From Selenomonadaceae bacterium (GTDB lineage Bacteria > Bacillota > Negativicutes > Selenomonadales > Selenomonadaceae): a stretch of DNA of 64,000 nucleotides. Position 1 is the first letter of the stretch; each line of letters opens with the position of its first letter. The DNA is taken from the NCBI GenBank assembly GCA_017549815.1, contig JAFYNH010000037.1, positions 25,882-89,881 of the forward strand, given 5' to 3'. Below, one piece after another: positions 17,039-26,088 of this stretch. The translations under genes were made by a program, and so were the position numbers. Below the pieces are notes generated by a model. That model saw nothing but the letters and a program-made list of their open reading frames with translations, ran no database searches and was not told where the DNA came from.

Positions 17039-20000
17039 GTTGCCTCACTCTCCTCGACAGTTGGCTTTATTTTTTTTCGGCTGAGCTTTGCCGAGATATA
17101 TTGAACTATGACAAAGAAGACGGGTATTAGGAAAATGCCCAGACTCGTTGCAAACAACATGCCTCCGACGACAGCCACGCCCATTCCGTTACGAGCCGCC
17201 GAGCCTGCGCCGCTTGCCATTGCCAACGGTAAACAACCGATAATAAACGCGAACGAAGTCATTAAAATTGGTCTCAAACGTAGCCGCGCAGATTCCAACG
17301 CCGCTTGAACAGGCTCCATATTGTTATCTGTCCTTACTTTGGCAAATTCGACGATTAGTATTGCATTCTTTGCCGCAAGCCCGATTATCATGATGATTCC
17401 GATTTGCATATAAACGCTGTCCTGCAAGCCCGGATTCGGACTGCCGAGCATTGCGCAAATCATTGATAAGCCAAATTCGCAGAGCAACGCGCCGAAAATC
17501 CCCGTCGGCACGGTTAAAAGTACGGCGTAAGGCACCGACCAACTTTCATACAGCGCGGCAAGGCATAAAAACACAAAGACCAATGCCAACGCCAAAACCT
17601 GCGCGGTTGAGCCTGATGCATTTTTTTCTTCGCGAGATTGCCCCGACCATTCGATATTAAAACCTTCGGGAGCTTCACTTTTTACGACTTCTTCCAAAGC
17701 CGCCATTGCCTGCCCCGAACTGTAACCTGTGGCGGCGCGTCCTTGAATTGAAATTGCACGTTTGGAGTTAAATCGGCTGATTTGCATTGTGCCCGTATTA
17801 AGTTTCGGCGTTATCAAGGTATCAAGCGGAATCATTTTTCCTTTTGAGTTTCTGACGTACATAAATTTTGAAGTCTCAACTTCCGAGCGATAGAAAACGT
17901 CCGATTGCAACATAACTTTATAAGTCCGTCCGAATCGGTTAAAGTCATCTGCCGCCATGCCGCCGAAATTTACTTGAAGGGTCGAATAAATATCGCTGAG
18001 ATTTACGCCGTGCATTTCGACTTTCTCGCGATTGATTTCGTATTCATAAGTCGGCGCGGTAATGCTGAAAGTTGTACTCATGCCCGTCAATTCGGGTCGC
18101 TGATTCGCCGCCACGATTAATTTGTTTGTTATATCGTAAAGTTCTTTGTCAGTATGTTCCGACATATCCTGAAGTTGCATTGTCAAACCGCCGACCGAAC
18201 CCAAGCCCGGCAGTGCGGGAGGATTTATCGCCAAAACGGTTGCTTCGGGCACGGCGGCTTTTCCAATCATCATTGTTTTCATAGTGACTGCCGTAACCGA
18301 TTGAGATTTCTCCGTGCGTTCCGCCCAAGACTTTAAGCCGACGAACATAACCGCGCCGCTTGATTTTGCGCCTGCAGACATTATGTCAAAACCGCCGACC
18401 GACATTACCGAATTGATTTCTGGAATTTGTTTCAGCATAACTGCGGTTAATTTGTCTATCGTTTCGGACGTGTGATTTAGCGAAGTTCCTTCGGGTAATG
18501 ATATTCCGACCATGTAATAGCCTTGATCTTCGCTGGGAACAAAGGTTGAAGGTATCACTTTATAAAGCCAGCCCGTCAAAGCGCAAACAATTATCATGAA
18601 GAGAATAGCAAGCTTGGAGTGCCTTATAAAACCCGCGACAATTCCCACATAAGAATTTTTTGTACGGTCAAACCAATCATTGAACGCCTTAAAAAATCTG
18701 TCGACGATACCGAGCTTTTTATTCGGGTCTTTAGGTTTAAGAATCATAGCGCAAAGGGCGGGCGTTAAAGTCAGCGCAATAAATGCCGACAAGCCCATTG
18801 ATATTGCGATTGTCAGCGCGAATTGCCGATAAAGTACGCCCATCATGCCGCCCAAAAATGCAACGGGCACGAACACCGCCGCCAATACAAATGCTATCGC
18901 AACGACTGGACCTTGAACTTCTGCCATTGCGCGTTCGGTTGCCTCGACGGGCTCAAGTCCTTCTTCCATGTGGTGTTCAACGTTTTCGATAACAACAATC
19001 GCGTCGTCGACGACCAAGCCGATTGCCAACACCATTGCGAACAATGTCAGCGTGTTGATTGAGAATCCCAAAATTATAAATGCGCCCAATGTTCCGACAA
19101 GCGAAACGGGCACGGCAAGCAACGGAATAATTGTTGCCCTCAAACTCTGCAGGAAAATAAAAATGACAAGAACAACCAAAATCAATGCCTCAATAAAAGT
19201 TTCAATAACTTCATCAAGCGAGGCCTCTATAAATTCCGTGCTGTCCAAAACTTGCCCGTATAAAATTCCTTCGGGGAAATCTGCGCGGGCTTCTTCAAGA
19301 ATTTTTTTGACTGCGCCGACGGTCTGCATGGCATTGGCGTCGCTCGTCAACTGAATTGCAAAACCGACGGAAGGATGCCCGTTAAATTTTGAAATGGTGC
19401 TGTTGTCTTTCGCGCCGATTTCAACCCTTGCAACGTCTTTCAAACGTATAAAACCGCTCGCGTCCGATTTTAAAATTACTTCGGCGAATTCTTCCGGCGT
19501 CGACAATCGCCCGTGAATTTTGCCCGTGTATTGTTTTTCTTGTCCTTTATTCGCGGGCAAAGTTCCTACAGTTCCTGCGGCGGCTTGCGCATTCTGCTTT
19601 TTAATGGCGGAGATAACATCGGTGACAACGAGATTATGCGCGGCAAGTTTTTCGGGATTAAGCCAAACGCGAATTGAATAATCCGCGCCGAACACTTGAA
19701 CATTGCCGACACCTTCGACGCGCTGAATTTTATCCAAAAGGTAAATATCGGCGTAATTCTTCATGAAAACGCGGCTGTATCTGCCGTTCTCACAGTAAAG
19801 CGCGAAAATCATCGCATTATCACTTGAAGATTTAACGGTTGTCACACCCGCGCTTTGAACGTCCGACGGCAAGCGATTCATAACGCCCGCCACATTATTT
19901 TGAACTTTAACGGCATCCATATCGCCATCGGTTCCGACTTCAAAAACGACGCTTAAATTATACGAGCCGTTATCACTCGAATTTGAGGACATGTAACTCA

Positions 20001-20223
20001 TTCCCTGCGTCGTATTTACTTTCTGTTCAATGATTTGTGCAACGGTCTCATCAACTGTGGAGGCATTCGCGCCGCTGTATGAAGTACTGACTGAAATTGT
20101 CGGCGGAGCAATTTGAGGATATTGAGCAATGGGAAGTTGCAAGCCCGCCAAGACGCCGACAATAACGATTATGATTGAAATGACTATCGCGAATATCGGT
20201 CTGTGTATAAAAAATTTTGCCAT
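17035..20223 (-). CDS. RND efflux permease, HAE1/AcrB family
   Basis: The 1062-residue inner-membrane pump has the full AcrB architecture: TM1 (FAIVISIIIVIVGVLAGLQL), a large periplasmic domain, central TM2-6 with GLVVDDAIVVIENVEHH (the paired Asp of the proton relay), a second periplasmic domain and TM7-12 (GLAAKNAILIVEFAK, GGMLFATSLGIFLIPVFFV). It is a proton antiporter moving hydrophobic substrates outward with its MFP and TolC partners encoded on either side. The ATG overlaps the MFP stop (TAATG). Substrate cannot be predicted. Cotranscription with surface-protein genes is unusual for an antibiotic pump. Confidence 0.93.
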   Translation of the reverse strand: MAKFFIHRPIFAIVISIIIVIVGVLAGLQLPIAQYPQIAPPTISVSTSYSGANASTVDETVAQIIEQKVNTTQGMSYMSSNSSDNGSYNLSVVFEVGTDGDMDAVKVQNNVAGVMNRLPSDVQSAGVTTVKSSSDNAMIFALYCENGRYSRVFMKNYADIYLLDKIQRVEGVGNVQVFGADYSIRVWLNPEKLAAHNLVVTDVISAIKKQNAQAAAGTVGTLPANKGQEKQYTGKIHGRLSTPEEFAEVILKSDASGFIRLKDVARVEIGAKDNSTISKFNGHPSVGFAIQLTSDANAMQTVGAVKKILEEARADFPEGILYGQVLDSTEFIEASLDEVIETFIEALILVVLVIFIFLQSLRATIIPLLAVPVSLVGTLGAFIILGFSINTLTLFAMVLAIGLVVDDAIVVIENVEHHMEEGLEPVEATERAMAEVQGPVVAIAFVLAAVFVPVAFLGGMMGVLYRQFALTIAISMGLSAFIALTLTPALCAMILKPKDPNKKLGIVDRFFKAFNDWFDRTKNSYVGIVAGFIRHSKLAILFMIIVCALTGWLYKVIPSTFVPSEDQGYYMVGISLPEGTSLNHTSETIDKLTAVMLKQIPEINSVMSVGGFDIMSAGAKSSGAVMFVGLKSWAERTEKSQSVTAVTMKTMMIGKAAVPEATVLAINPPALPGLGSVGGLTMQLQDMSEHTDKELYDITNKLIVAANQRPELTGMSTTFSITAPTYEYEINREKVEMHGVNLSDIYSTLQVNFGGMAADDFNRFGRTYKVMLQSDVFYRSEVETSKFMYVRNSKGKMIPLDTLITPKLNTGTMQISRFNSKRAISIQGRAATGYSSGQAMAALEEVVKSEAPEGFNIEWSGQSREEKNASGSTAQVLALALVFVFLCLAALYESWSVPYAVLLTVPTGIFGALLCEFGLSMICAMLGSPNPGLQDSVYMQIGIIMIIGLAAKNAILIVEFAKVRTDNNMEPVQAALESARLRLRPILMTSFAFIIGCLPLAMASGAGSAARNGMGVAVVGGMLFATSLGIFLIPVFFVIVQYISAKLSRKKIKPTVEESEAT

Positions 20224-21419
20224 TATTCGCTACCTCTCTTATCCGAATTAAAGAGAGTATCGTCGGATTTCATTGAAAAGCCCATTTCTTTTGCGGTGAC
20301 TTCGGTAACTTCAAGCGGCATATTTTCGCGGAGTTTGCTTAAGCCCTCAACGATAACCATATCATCGGATTTTAAGCCTTCAGTCACGATATAATATGAG
20401 CCGATTTTTTCTCCGAGTTTAACTGTGCGGATTTCGGATTTGTTTTCGGCATTGGCAATCAGTACAAATGATTCGCCCAAAAGTTGTTGGATTGCCCGCT
20501 CCGGCACGAGAATTGCATTGGGAATTGTGATACCCGAAATGGTAATTTTCGCGAACATGCCCGGCACCAAAAAATTATTCGGGTTGGCAAAAAGTGTTCG
20601 CAAAGTAAGTGTTCCCGTGTTATCGGTCAAGCCGCTGTCCGCCTCGCCGAATTCGCCTTCATAAGGGTAAGTCGTGCCGTCCGCCAACGAAAGCGAAATT
20701 CTTACACGTTGCGACGGCGTTTTTCTTTCGCGAGCGGCGGCGTTCATAAATTTTAAATATTCCGTCTCGGATATGCTGTACTCGACAAATATCGGGTCGT
20801 TTGAACTGATTGTTACCAAACAAGTATTGCCGGCATTGACATAAGAACCGACAGCCACGTCATCAATTCCCGTTCGTCCGCTCATCGGCGCGTAAACAAC
20901 GGTATCTTTCAAATCTTCCTGCGCTTTCAACAGCAAAGCTTCATTGGCGGCAACGTCTGCTTCTTGCGCGTCAACTGTCGCTTTCTGATTTGTTAAAGTT
21001 TGTTCCGAGACTGCGCCCGCGTCGTAAAGCCGCTGATTTCTTGCAAGTTCATTGAGCGCGTTATTTAAATTCGTCCTGCTTTTTGCCAAAGTTGCTTGCG
21101 CCTGTAAAATCGACGCCTCGTATTGGCGGGAATCAATTTTATAAAGCATTTGTCCTTCGTAGACTTCCTGCCCGCCGCGAATGAATTTTTCGGTTACTCG
21201 CCCCGAAATTTTCGATTGAACTTTGACTTCGCCCTTGCTTATCACTTGCCCGCTGTATTCGTAATTTAACGGCGCGTCCGTTCGGAGTACTTTCATAACT
21301 TTAACTTTTGTCGGGTTGATTTGTTTCTGCGGCATTTGCTTTTGATCTCCGCAACCGCTAATCATCAATGCTAAAGCCAAAATTATTATTGGGATTAAAT
21401 TTTTCAGCGAGCTTTCCAT
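20223..21419 (-). CDS. RND periplasmic adaptor (membrane fusion protein), lipoprotein
   Basis: The 398-residue protein has a lipoprotein signal ending LMISGCGDQ (lipobox Cys at about residue 23). The barrel/lipoyl half-motif around VQSKISGRVTEKFIRGGQEV is followed by a coiled-coil hairpin (about 100-170), the second lipoyl half (DTVVYAPMSGRTGIDDVAVG) and beta-barrel and membrane-proximal domains (VPGMFAKITISG, ILVPERAIQQ). This is the AcrA/MexA family order. Its first codons overlap the end of the upstream surface-protein gene by 16 bases, so the pump is in one transcript with that gene. Confidence 0.92.
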   Translation of the reverse strand: MESSLKNLIPIIILALALMISGCGDQKQMPQKQINPTKVKVMKVLRTDAPLNYEYSGQVISKGEVKVQSKISGRVTEKFIRGGQEVYEGQMLYKIDSRQYEASILQAQATLAKSRTNLNNALNELARNQRLYDAGAVSEQTLTNQKATVDAQEADVAANEALLLKAQEDLKDTVVYAPMSGRTGIDDVAVGSYVNAGNTCLVTISSNDPIFVEYSISETEYLKFMNAAARERKTPSQRVRISLSLADGTTYPYEGEFGEADSGLTDNTGTLTLRTLFANPNNFLVPGMFAKITISGITIPNAILVPERAIQQLLGESFVLIANAENKSEIRTVKLGEKIGSYYIVTEGLKSDDMVIVEGLSKLRENMPLEVTEVTAKEMGFSMKSDDTLFNSDKRGSE

Positions 21420-23548
21420 TTTTCTAAAGCCTCTTCAGGATTTACCGATTGACTTTGCGAAGGCGCAGGCGATTCATATTTTACATAGGACATGGAATAA
21501 ATTTGCCGGTCGTCAAAGTCATACGAAGTCGCGGCGTCTTTTTTCATAATCGTTTCCAAATCATTTGAATAGGGCAACGGCTCATCAAATAATTGTACCT
21601 GCGCGGTTGGCTCGACAATAAGTTCATCGGAATCATCGGATACGACGGGTGCGGGAGGAATTTCAAAATCATTTATCTCAACAGTATTCGGCGTTGCGCC
21701 TGCATTTTCATTCCTAATTACTAATTCCTCATTTCTAATTGCTTCGTCTCCTTCGCCAACCAAATCTTCGATAGCCTCAACCACATTTTCAAAGACAGTT
21801 TCGACGAATTCAAAGATAAGATTTCCAACGCCGTTGTCGCCGCTCTCTTCCGAATCAAGAATTTCAACTGCGCCATTGACTATGCTGACGCCGTCGGTCG
21901 GAACAATATCGCCCTTATCGACATTAATATCCGCGCCTTTGCCGCCGTTGCTGACAGTAACTTTTTGCAAATCGTCAACCGAATGCGCCGCTTTGGTTGC
22001 AATAAGATAATTGCCGTCCGCAAAATGATACGCTCCGTCGCCGTCAAGGATAATCCAGTTGCCGACAGAATTTATCGTAGAACCGGGACTGATATTCAAA
22101 AGTTCGAGCGATTCGACTTGCGCACGATTTTCCGCCGTGATATTCGGGTCGATAATCGGCGTAAAGTGGACGCCATAATTGCTGTCGCCGCTTATGCCCA
22201 AAGATTTGCCGTTAAGTTTGACTTCGCCGCTGAGTCCGTCGATTCCGGCGCGTATGCCCAAACCCGGGACTTTGCGCAGGACTGAAATTTTTAAATCATC
22301 TTGCTTAAGACTGTTGCCGCTGATATTGAACTTGATTTTTTGCGAAGGATCATTGGCGGGGCGTCCGATAAACTCAAATTTATTGCCGCGTTGTTTCCAG
22401 CCCAAAACTTCTTCCTTAACCAAAGAAATTTGGTCGCCGTTAAGCTTGAGAGTAAGATATTTATCGCCGTTGACTTCGACTTTATGCCCGTTCATTACAA
22501 AACTTTTTGAGGCAAGGACATTGACAGTACCGTTGCCGACGGTGTTTATAACTTCAGTGCCCGTGCTGACAACGACGGTTGCGCCGGGCGAAATATTCGA
22601 GTAAATTGTTTGGTAAAGGTTGCCGCCGTGTTTGACAATTTCAATCCCGTAATTATCATCATCATATACGCCCAAAGAATATTGCGGGTGATTCAATTTG
22701 ACTTCGCCGCTTAAGCCCGTGATTCCGATTTTTGTAACGCGGACGCCGTCAATTTCTTCGCCGAGAATAACGGTCGGCACTTCTACGCCGTCGGGGTTGC
22801 CGTCGCCGTTTTTATCGACAAGCCCCGCGCCAAACAATTTGAAACTGCCGAAATTAAGGGGGTTGTTATCGCTCGGACGTTTGAAGGCAAAACCTTTCAA
22901 CGGTTTATCAATGGGCGTCCAGCCGATTTTATCCGCCTTTTCGGGAATAACCAATTCATAGCCATTATCGGGGTTGTCGTCGAGTTCTGCGAGTTTATAA
23001 AGTTCGCCGTTTACCATGAGTGCGCCGCTCGGAACTTTGAAGTGAAAATTTTCAACGGAGGTATCAAAGACTGTACCGTCCGCGCCGAAGCAAGGTTTCG
23101 GACCGATAATCTGTACGCCGTCGGGAATGTTATCGCCGTTGCTGTCGTTAAATGCGCCGCCCGTCAACGTGTAATGCAAGGAGCCTTCGTTATAGGTAAA
23201 TTGATGTTCGCTGACTTTGGTATAAGCCTTCGGATTTGTTCTGTCGTCGCCTTGAGGAAAGCCGACATTCTCTTTAAAAAGTTGAAGTTCTTCGCCGTTC
23301 TCCGGATTTTTATCAAGGTCGACAAGTTTATATTCATTGCCGTTGACAACGATAAAGCCGCGCGGAACGTCGAAATGAAAATCGCGCAGATTTTTAATCC
23401 CCATAAAAACCGGTCTGCCGTTTTCAAAACTTACGCCTTCGGGAACGCCGTCGCCGTTATCGTCATGAAACGCGCCGCCCGTCAGTGTAAAATTCAGACT
23501 GCCTTCGTTGTAAGTAAATTGATGTTCGCTGATTTTGTTCCAACCCAT
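21404..23548 (-). CDS. repetitive beta-rich surface protein with DxNGDG motifs
   Basis: About 714 residues. Two N-terminal copies of a 95-residue module start WNKISEHQFTYNEGSL and YTKVSEHQFTYNEGSL, each with a calcium-loop-like segment (DDNGDGVPEGV, DSNGDNIPDGV) and a third variant (DKNGDGNPDGV). Later modules (LSGEVKLNGKSLGISGDSNY) resemble those of the 2512-residue protein, so the two are related. The C-terminal 130 residues are acidic and low in complexity, with a short heptad repeat translated as IRNEELVIRNE. I chose the ATG at 23548, one base after the upstream stop, with GGGAG before it; a longer start (23587) lies inside the previous gene. There is no signal peptide. Probably exported, function unknown. 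Confidence 0.6.
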   Translation of the reverse strand: MGWNKISEHQFTYNEGSLNFTLTGGAFHDDNGDGVPEGVSFENGRPVFMGIKNLRDFHFDVPRGFIVVNGNEYKLVDLDKNPENGEELQLFKENVGFPQGDDRTNPKAYTKVSEHQFTYNEGSLHYTLTGGAFNDSNGDNIPDGVQIIGPKPCFGADGTVFDTSVENFHFKVPSGALMVNGELYKLAELDDNPDNGYELVIPEKADKIGWTPIDKPLKGFAFKRPSDNNPLNFGSFKLFGAGLVDKNGDGNPDGVEVPTVILGEEIDGVRVTKIGITGLSGEVKLNHPQYSLGVYDDDNYGIEIVKHGGNLYQTIYSNISPGATVVVSTGTEVINTVGNGTVNVLASKSFVMNGHKVEVNGDKYLTLKLNGDQISLVKEEVLGWKQRGNKFEFIGRPANDPSQKIKFNISGNSLKQDDLKISVLRKVPGLGIRAGIDGLSGEVKLNGKSLGISGDSNYGVHFTPIIDPNITAENRAQVESLELLNISPGSTINSVGNWIILDGDGAYHFADGNYLIATKAAHSVDDLQKVTVSNGGKGADINVDKGDIVPTDGVSIVNGAVEILDSEESGDNGVGNLIFEFVETVFENVVEAIEDLVGEGDEAIRNEELVIRNENAGATPNTVEINDFEIPPAPVVSDDSDELIVEPTAQVQLFDEPLPYSNDLETIMKKDAATSYDFDDRQIYSMSYVKYESPAPSQSQSVNPEEALEKWKAR
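21709..21743. repeat. heptad repeat inside a coding sequence
   Basis: Five 7-base units, CATTCCT AATTACT AATTCCT CATTTCT AATTGCT, lie in the gene for the repetitive surface protein. Read on the minus strand in frame they give IRNEELVIRNE. The units are of the same kind as the intergenic TAGGAAT-type repeats near 46-47 kb. Confidence 0.75.
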
Positions 23549-23549
23549 A

Positions 23550-24215
23550 TTAAAGACAACTCCCGTTATAAAATTTGACAACGTCATTTGAAGTTTCTAC
23601 TGCAAAGGAATTTTTATTTTCAAAACGCCATTGCCCGTCGTCAACGCTCGCTTTGGAATTACCCTTGATAACTCCGCTGATAATTTTGTTGCCCTTACTG
23701 CACGAAAGATAAATATCGTCGTGGGCGGCAATCGTCACGTGGTCGAAGGAACTGCCCAAACTCAGCAACGAATATTTTTCCATGAAAGTAAACGTTCGGG
23801 GCGTCAAAGCCGTTTTCTTGTCTATGAATTGCAAACTGACAGCCGCCTTTTCGTCGGTAATTTCGCCCGTTGAATCTGCTGTAAGCCGCGCAGGTTCCGT
23901 GTAGTAAGTCAGTTGATTTTCTTCGTCGCCGAAAATTAACCAGCCGCCGCGCAGTTTGCCGCTGTTGAGGTCGACGATTAAAACAGTATTGCGCTCTACG
24001 CCGTCGACTTTGCCGCTCCAAATAATGCGGCGAACTCCGTTTTTGCCGTCAGCCGCGCCGCCCGTGACAGTCAAATCATTAAAATTATCAACTTCCGCAC
24101 CCGAAAGAGTAACGGTTATTCCGTCATATGCGGCATCCGTAATCGTCTCGGTATTTTTCAAACCTGTTATCGTAACCGAGCTTTCAGAGCCGCTCAAAGT
24201 TATAAAATTGCTCAT
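23550..24215 (-). CDS. beta-rich protein of the surface operon, unknown function
   Basis: The 221-residue product begins MSNFITLSGSESSVTITGL and is rich in Ser, Thr, Gly and Asp with alternating hydrophobic residues, as in beta-sheet surface proteins. No signal peptide, membrane segment or catalytic motif is visible. Motifs such as TVTLSGAEVDNFNDLTVTGG recall the larger proteins of the same operon. It has a strong ribosome binding site (GAGGAGGCGATTAG) and is the first gene of the run that continues through the RND pump to the giant protein. I do not recognise a named family. Confidence 0.5.
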   Translation of the reverse strand: MSNFITLSGSESSVTITGLKNTETITDAAYDGITVTLSGAEVDNFNDLTVTGGAADGKNGVRRIIWSGKVDGVERNTVLIVDLNSGKLRGGWLIFGDEENQLTYYTEPARLTADSTGEITDEKAAVSLQFIDKKTALTPRTFTFMEKYSLLSLGSSFDHVTIAAHDDIYLSCSKGNKIISGVIKGNSKASVDDGQWRFENKNSFAVETSNDVVKFYNGSCL

Positions 24216-24234
24216 CTAATCGCCTCCTCAAGGG

Positions 24235-24306
24235 ATTATAATATTTATCGCGAAGCATTGCGGTAAAGAAATGTTTACAATGGTTTTTCGAACATTGTGC
24301 TATAAT
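24235..24306. promoter_or_regulatory. divergent promoter region between the surface operon and the VOC gene
   Basis: On the minus strand TATAAT occurs at 24240-24235, with an overlapping TATTAT; the leader to the first surface gene would be very short. On the plus strand an extended -10 (TGCTATAAT) lies at 24298-24306, about 17 bases before the VOC gene ATG. No good -35 hexamers are seen, so the exact start points are uncertain. Confidence 0.45.
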
Positions 24307-24323
24307 TAATTTGAGGTGTTCAC

Positions 24324-24710
24324 ATGAATTGTAAATTTGCTCACAGTAATTTGACCGTCACCGATTTAAATCGTTCCGTAAATTTTTATAAAGCGGCATT
24401 GAACTTGCGGGAACATCGCAGAAAAGATTTCGGCAACTGCATAATGGTTTATCTGCGCGGCGACAATGACGACTTTGAATTGGAACTTAAACTGGAAAAG
24501 GCGGGCGACAAAAAAATAAAGCTCGGCGATAGTCCGACGCACACAGCTTTTGTTGTCGACGATTATGACGCGGCACTTGAGTTGCACAAGTCAATAAATT
24601 GCATAGATTTTATTCACGCCGGCGGTATGCACTTCATCAAAGATCCCGACGGCTACAGTCTTGAAATCATGTCAAAAAATTTTCTTGAAAATATCTCCGC
24701 CGAAGACTGA
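24324..24710 (+). CDS. VOC-family (glyoxalase I-like) protein
   Basis: The 128-residue protein has two beta-alpha-beta-beta-beta units of the vicinal oxygen chelate fold: AHSNLTVTDLNRSVNFYKAA, then DDFELELKLE, THTAFVVDDYDAALELHKS, and HFIKDPDGYSLEIM. His7, the Glu in FELEL, the His in THTAF and the Glu in SLEIM sit where glyoxalase I binds its metal. It is likely a lactoylglutathione lyase-type enzyme or a related detoxifying lyase; the true thiol substrate is unknown. The gene stands alone on the plus strand with GAGGTG before the ATG and a terminator behind. Confidence 0.8.
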   Translation: MNCKFAHSNLTVTDLNRSVNFYKAALNLREHRRKDFGNCIMVYLRGDNDDFELELKLEKAGDKKIKLGDSPTHTAFVVDDYDAALELHKSINCIDFIHAGGMHFIKDPDGYSLEIMSKNFLENISAED

Positions 24711-24716
24711 CAAAAT

Positions 24717-24753
24717 TAAAAAGCTCCGACTAACAACGGTCGGAACTTTTTTT
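24717..24753. terminator. bidirectional terminator between convergent genes
   Basis: CTCCGAC-TAACAAC-GGTCGGAAC is flanked by AAAAAG on one side and TTTTTTT on the other. It separates the VOC gene from the convergent PAS/winged-helix regulator and can serve both. Confidence 0.75.
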
Positions 24754-24755
24754 GT

Positions 24756-26039
24756 TCAGAACTTCGGAATCAGCAGGCAATAACCCTTATTCCTGTAGTG
24801 AGTCAATTTAATCGTATCGTCGGAGGCGTCTTTTAATTTTTGCCTCAAATTGCTCATGTGCGTCTTCAGCGTGAAACTCGTTATTTTCAAATCCGGATTG
24901 CTCCACAGACTCCTATAAATTTTCTCGGAATCGACGGGATTGTTTATGTCCTCCGTCAATATCATCAGCAATTTAAATTCCATAGGCGTGAGATTAACGT
25001 AACTGTCTTTGATAAGCAGTTTGTGATACTTGGGATATATCACCATAATATTGCCGATACGAATGCCGTCATCTTTTAATAAATTTGTGTTCGCGGAACT
25101 CTCAACAGCCAAATTATTATCGGCGTCAAATATGATATTGAGGGGGGAGAGTAACAGGTTATTTTCCAAAGGCAAAACAAAACTGTTGACGACGGGGCGA
25201 CCGTTCACGGTGAACAGATTGCCCCACTCGAATACAAATTCTTCGCGCTTGTCGAAAGTCTGTGTGCGATAAATTATGTTATATGAGGCGTGCCACTTCC
25301 ATTCCTGAACATTCAACGCCAATGATTTCGGAAAAGTTGCCTTCAAGTGATTGATATAGCGTTGCTGATCTTCGGGGTGAATGTGCGTCAATGAAGAAAG
25401 CGATTCTTGCGCCATGAAACTTTTCATGTTTTTAAAGCCGACCAACGACAAAAACTTTTGATTGACGTAACTGTAAGGCAATCCCTCTTCCCAAAGAAAA
25501 CTTTTTACCGCCGTATTCTCGTTGAAAAAGAATTGTTGCAGTAAGCTGTCTTGATGCTGGAAATCCATTTGAATCAATTCGCCGGAATTATTTTCGCGAT
25601 TATTTATCGTAAAATATTGCGAGTAATTAAACGGTCTTTTCTTTAGCGGAATGTGAACGTGATAATGCGAGACAAGAAGTTTATCGTCAATCAGTTGCAG
25701 ATAAAAAGAGAAATGCAAAGTCGATTCATAATTTTTGCGTTCATCTATGCCTTGAAATTTTATCTTGGCAATGACAATGCAACTGTCAACCGAAGAATTT
25801 TTGGTAATGAATTCCTCGCTGGTTATTTTGTAAGCACTCGCCACTTCTTCGCAACGGGCTTGAAAATGTCTCCTTATGTCGTCAATATCGGTTAAAAGTT
25901 CATGCTCGCTGGAGCCAATCCAAGTAAAATTGTCGGGATTGACATATCTCAAAACGTTGTCGACATTTTTCTCAATGAAAAACGCTTTGAGCATGGATTT
26001 TACTATTTGAATCGCCTCTTTTTTGTAGAAGTTATTCAT
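24756..26039 (-). CDS. transcriptional regulator: SnoaL-like, PAS and OmpR-type winged-helix domains
   Basis: About 427 residues. The N-terminal 140 residues look like a SnoaL/NTF2-like sensor fold (VLRYVNPDNFTWIGSSEHEL, LLVSHYHVHIPLKKR). Residues about 180-300 resemble a PAS domain (LPYSYVNQKFLSLVGF, SLTHIHPEDQQRYINH). The last 100 residues are a PhoB/OmpR winged helix (VNLTPMEFKLLMILTEDINN, TLKTHMSNLRQKLKDA, THYRNKGYCLLIP). No receiver domain is present, so it likely senses a ligand directly. I use the ATG at 26039 because AGGCG precedes it; an upstream ATG at 26054 lacks a site. The next gene upstream is the MATE-type transporter, which it may regulate. Confidence 0.75.
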   Translation of the reverse strand: MNNFYKKEAIQIVKSMLKAFFIEKNVDNVLRYVNPDNFTWIGSSEHELLTDIDDIRRHFQARCEEVASAYKITSEEFITKNSSVDSCIVIAKIKFQGIDERKNYESTLHFSFYLQLIDDKLLVSHYHVHIPLKKRPFNYSQYFTINNRENNSGELIQMDFQHQDSLLQQFFFNENTAVKSFLWEEGLPYSYVNQKFLSLVGFKNMKSFMAQESLSSLTHIHPEDQQRYINHLKATFPKSLALNVQEWKWHASYNIIYRTQTFDKREEFVFEWGNLFTVNGRPVVNSFVLPLENNLLLSPLNIIFDADNNLAVESSANTNLLKDDGIRIGNIMVIYPKYHKLLIKDSYVNLTPMEFKLLMILTEDINNPVDSEKIYRSLWSNPDLKITSFTLKTHMSNLRQKLKDASDDTIKLTHYRNKGYCLLIPKF

Positions 26040-26088
26040 TAAATATCGCCTCATGTTAAGGAGTTTTGAAGCCGAGAGTTGAGGTTTA

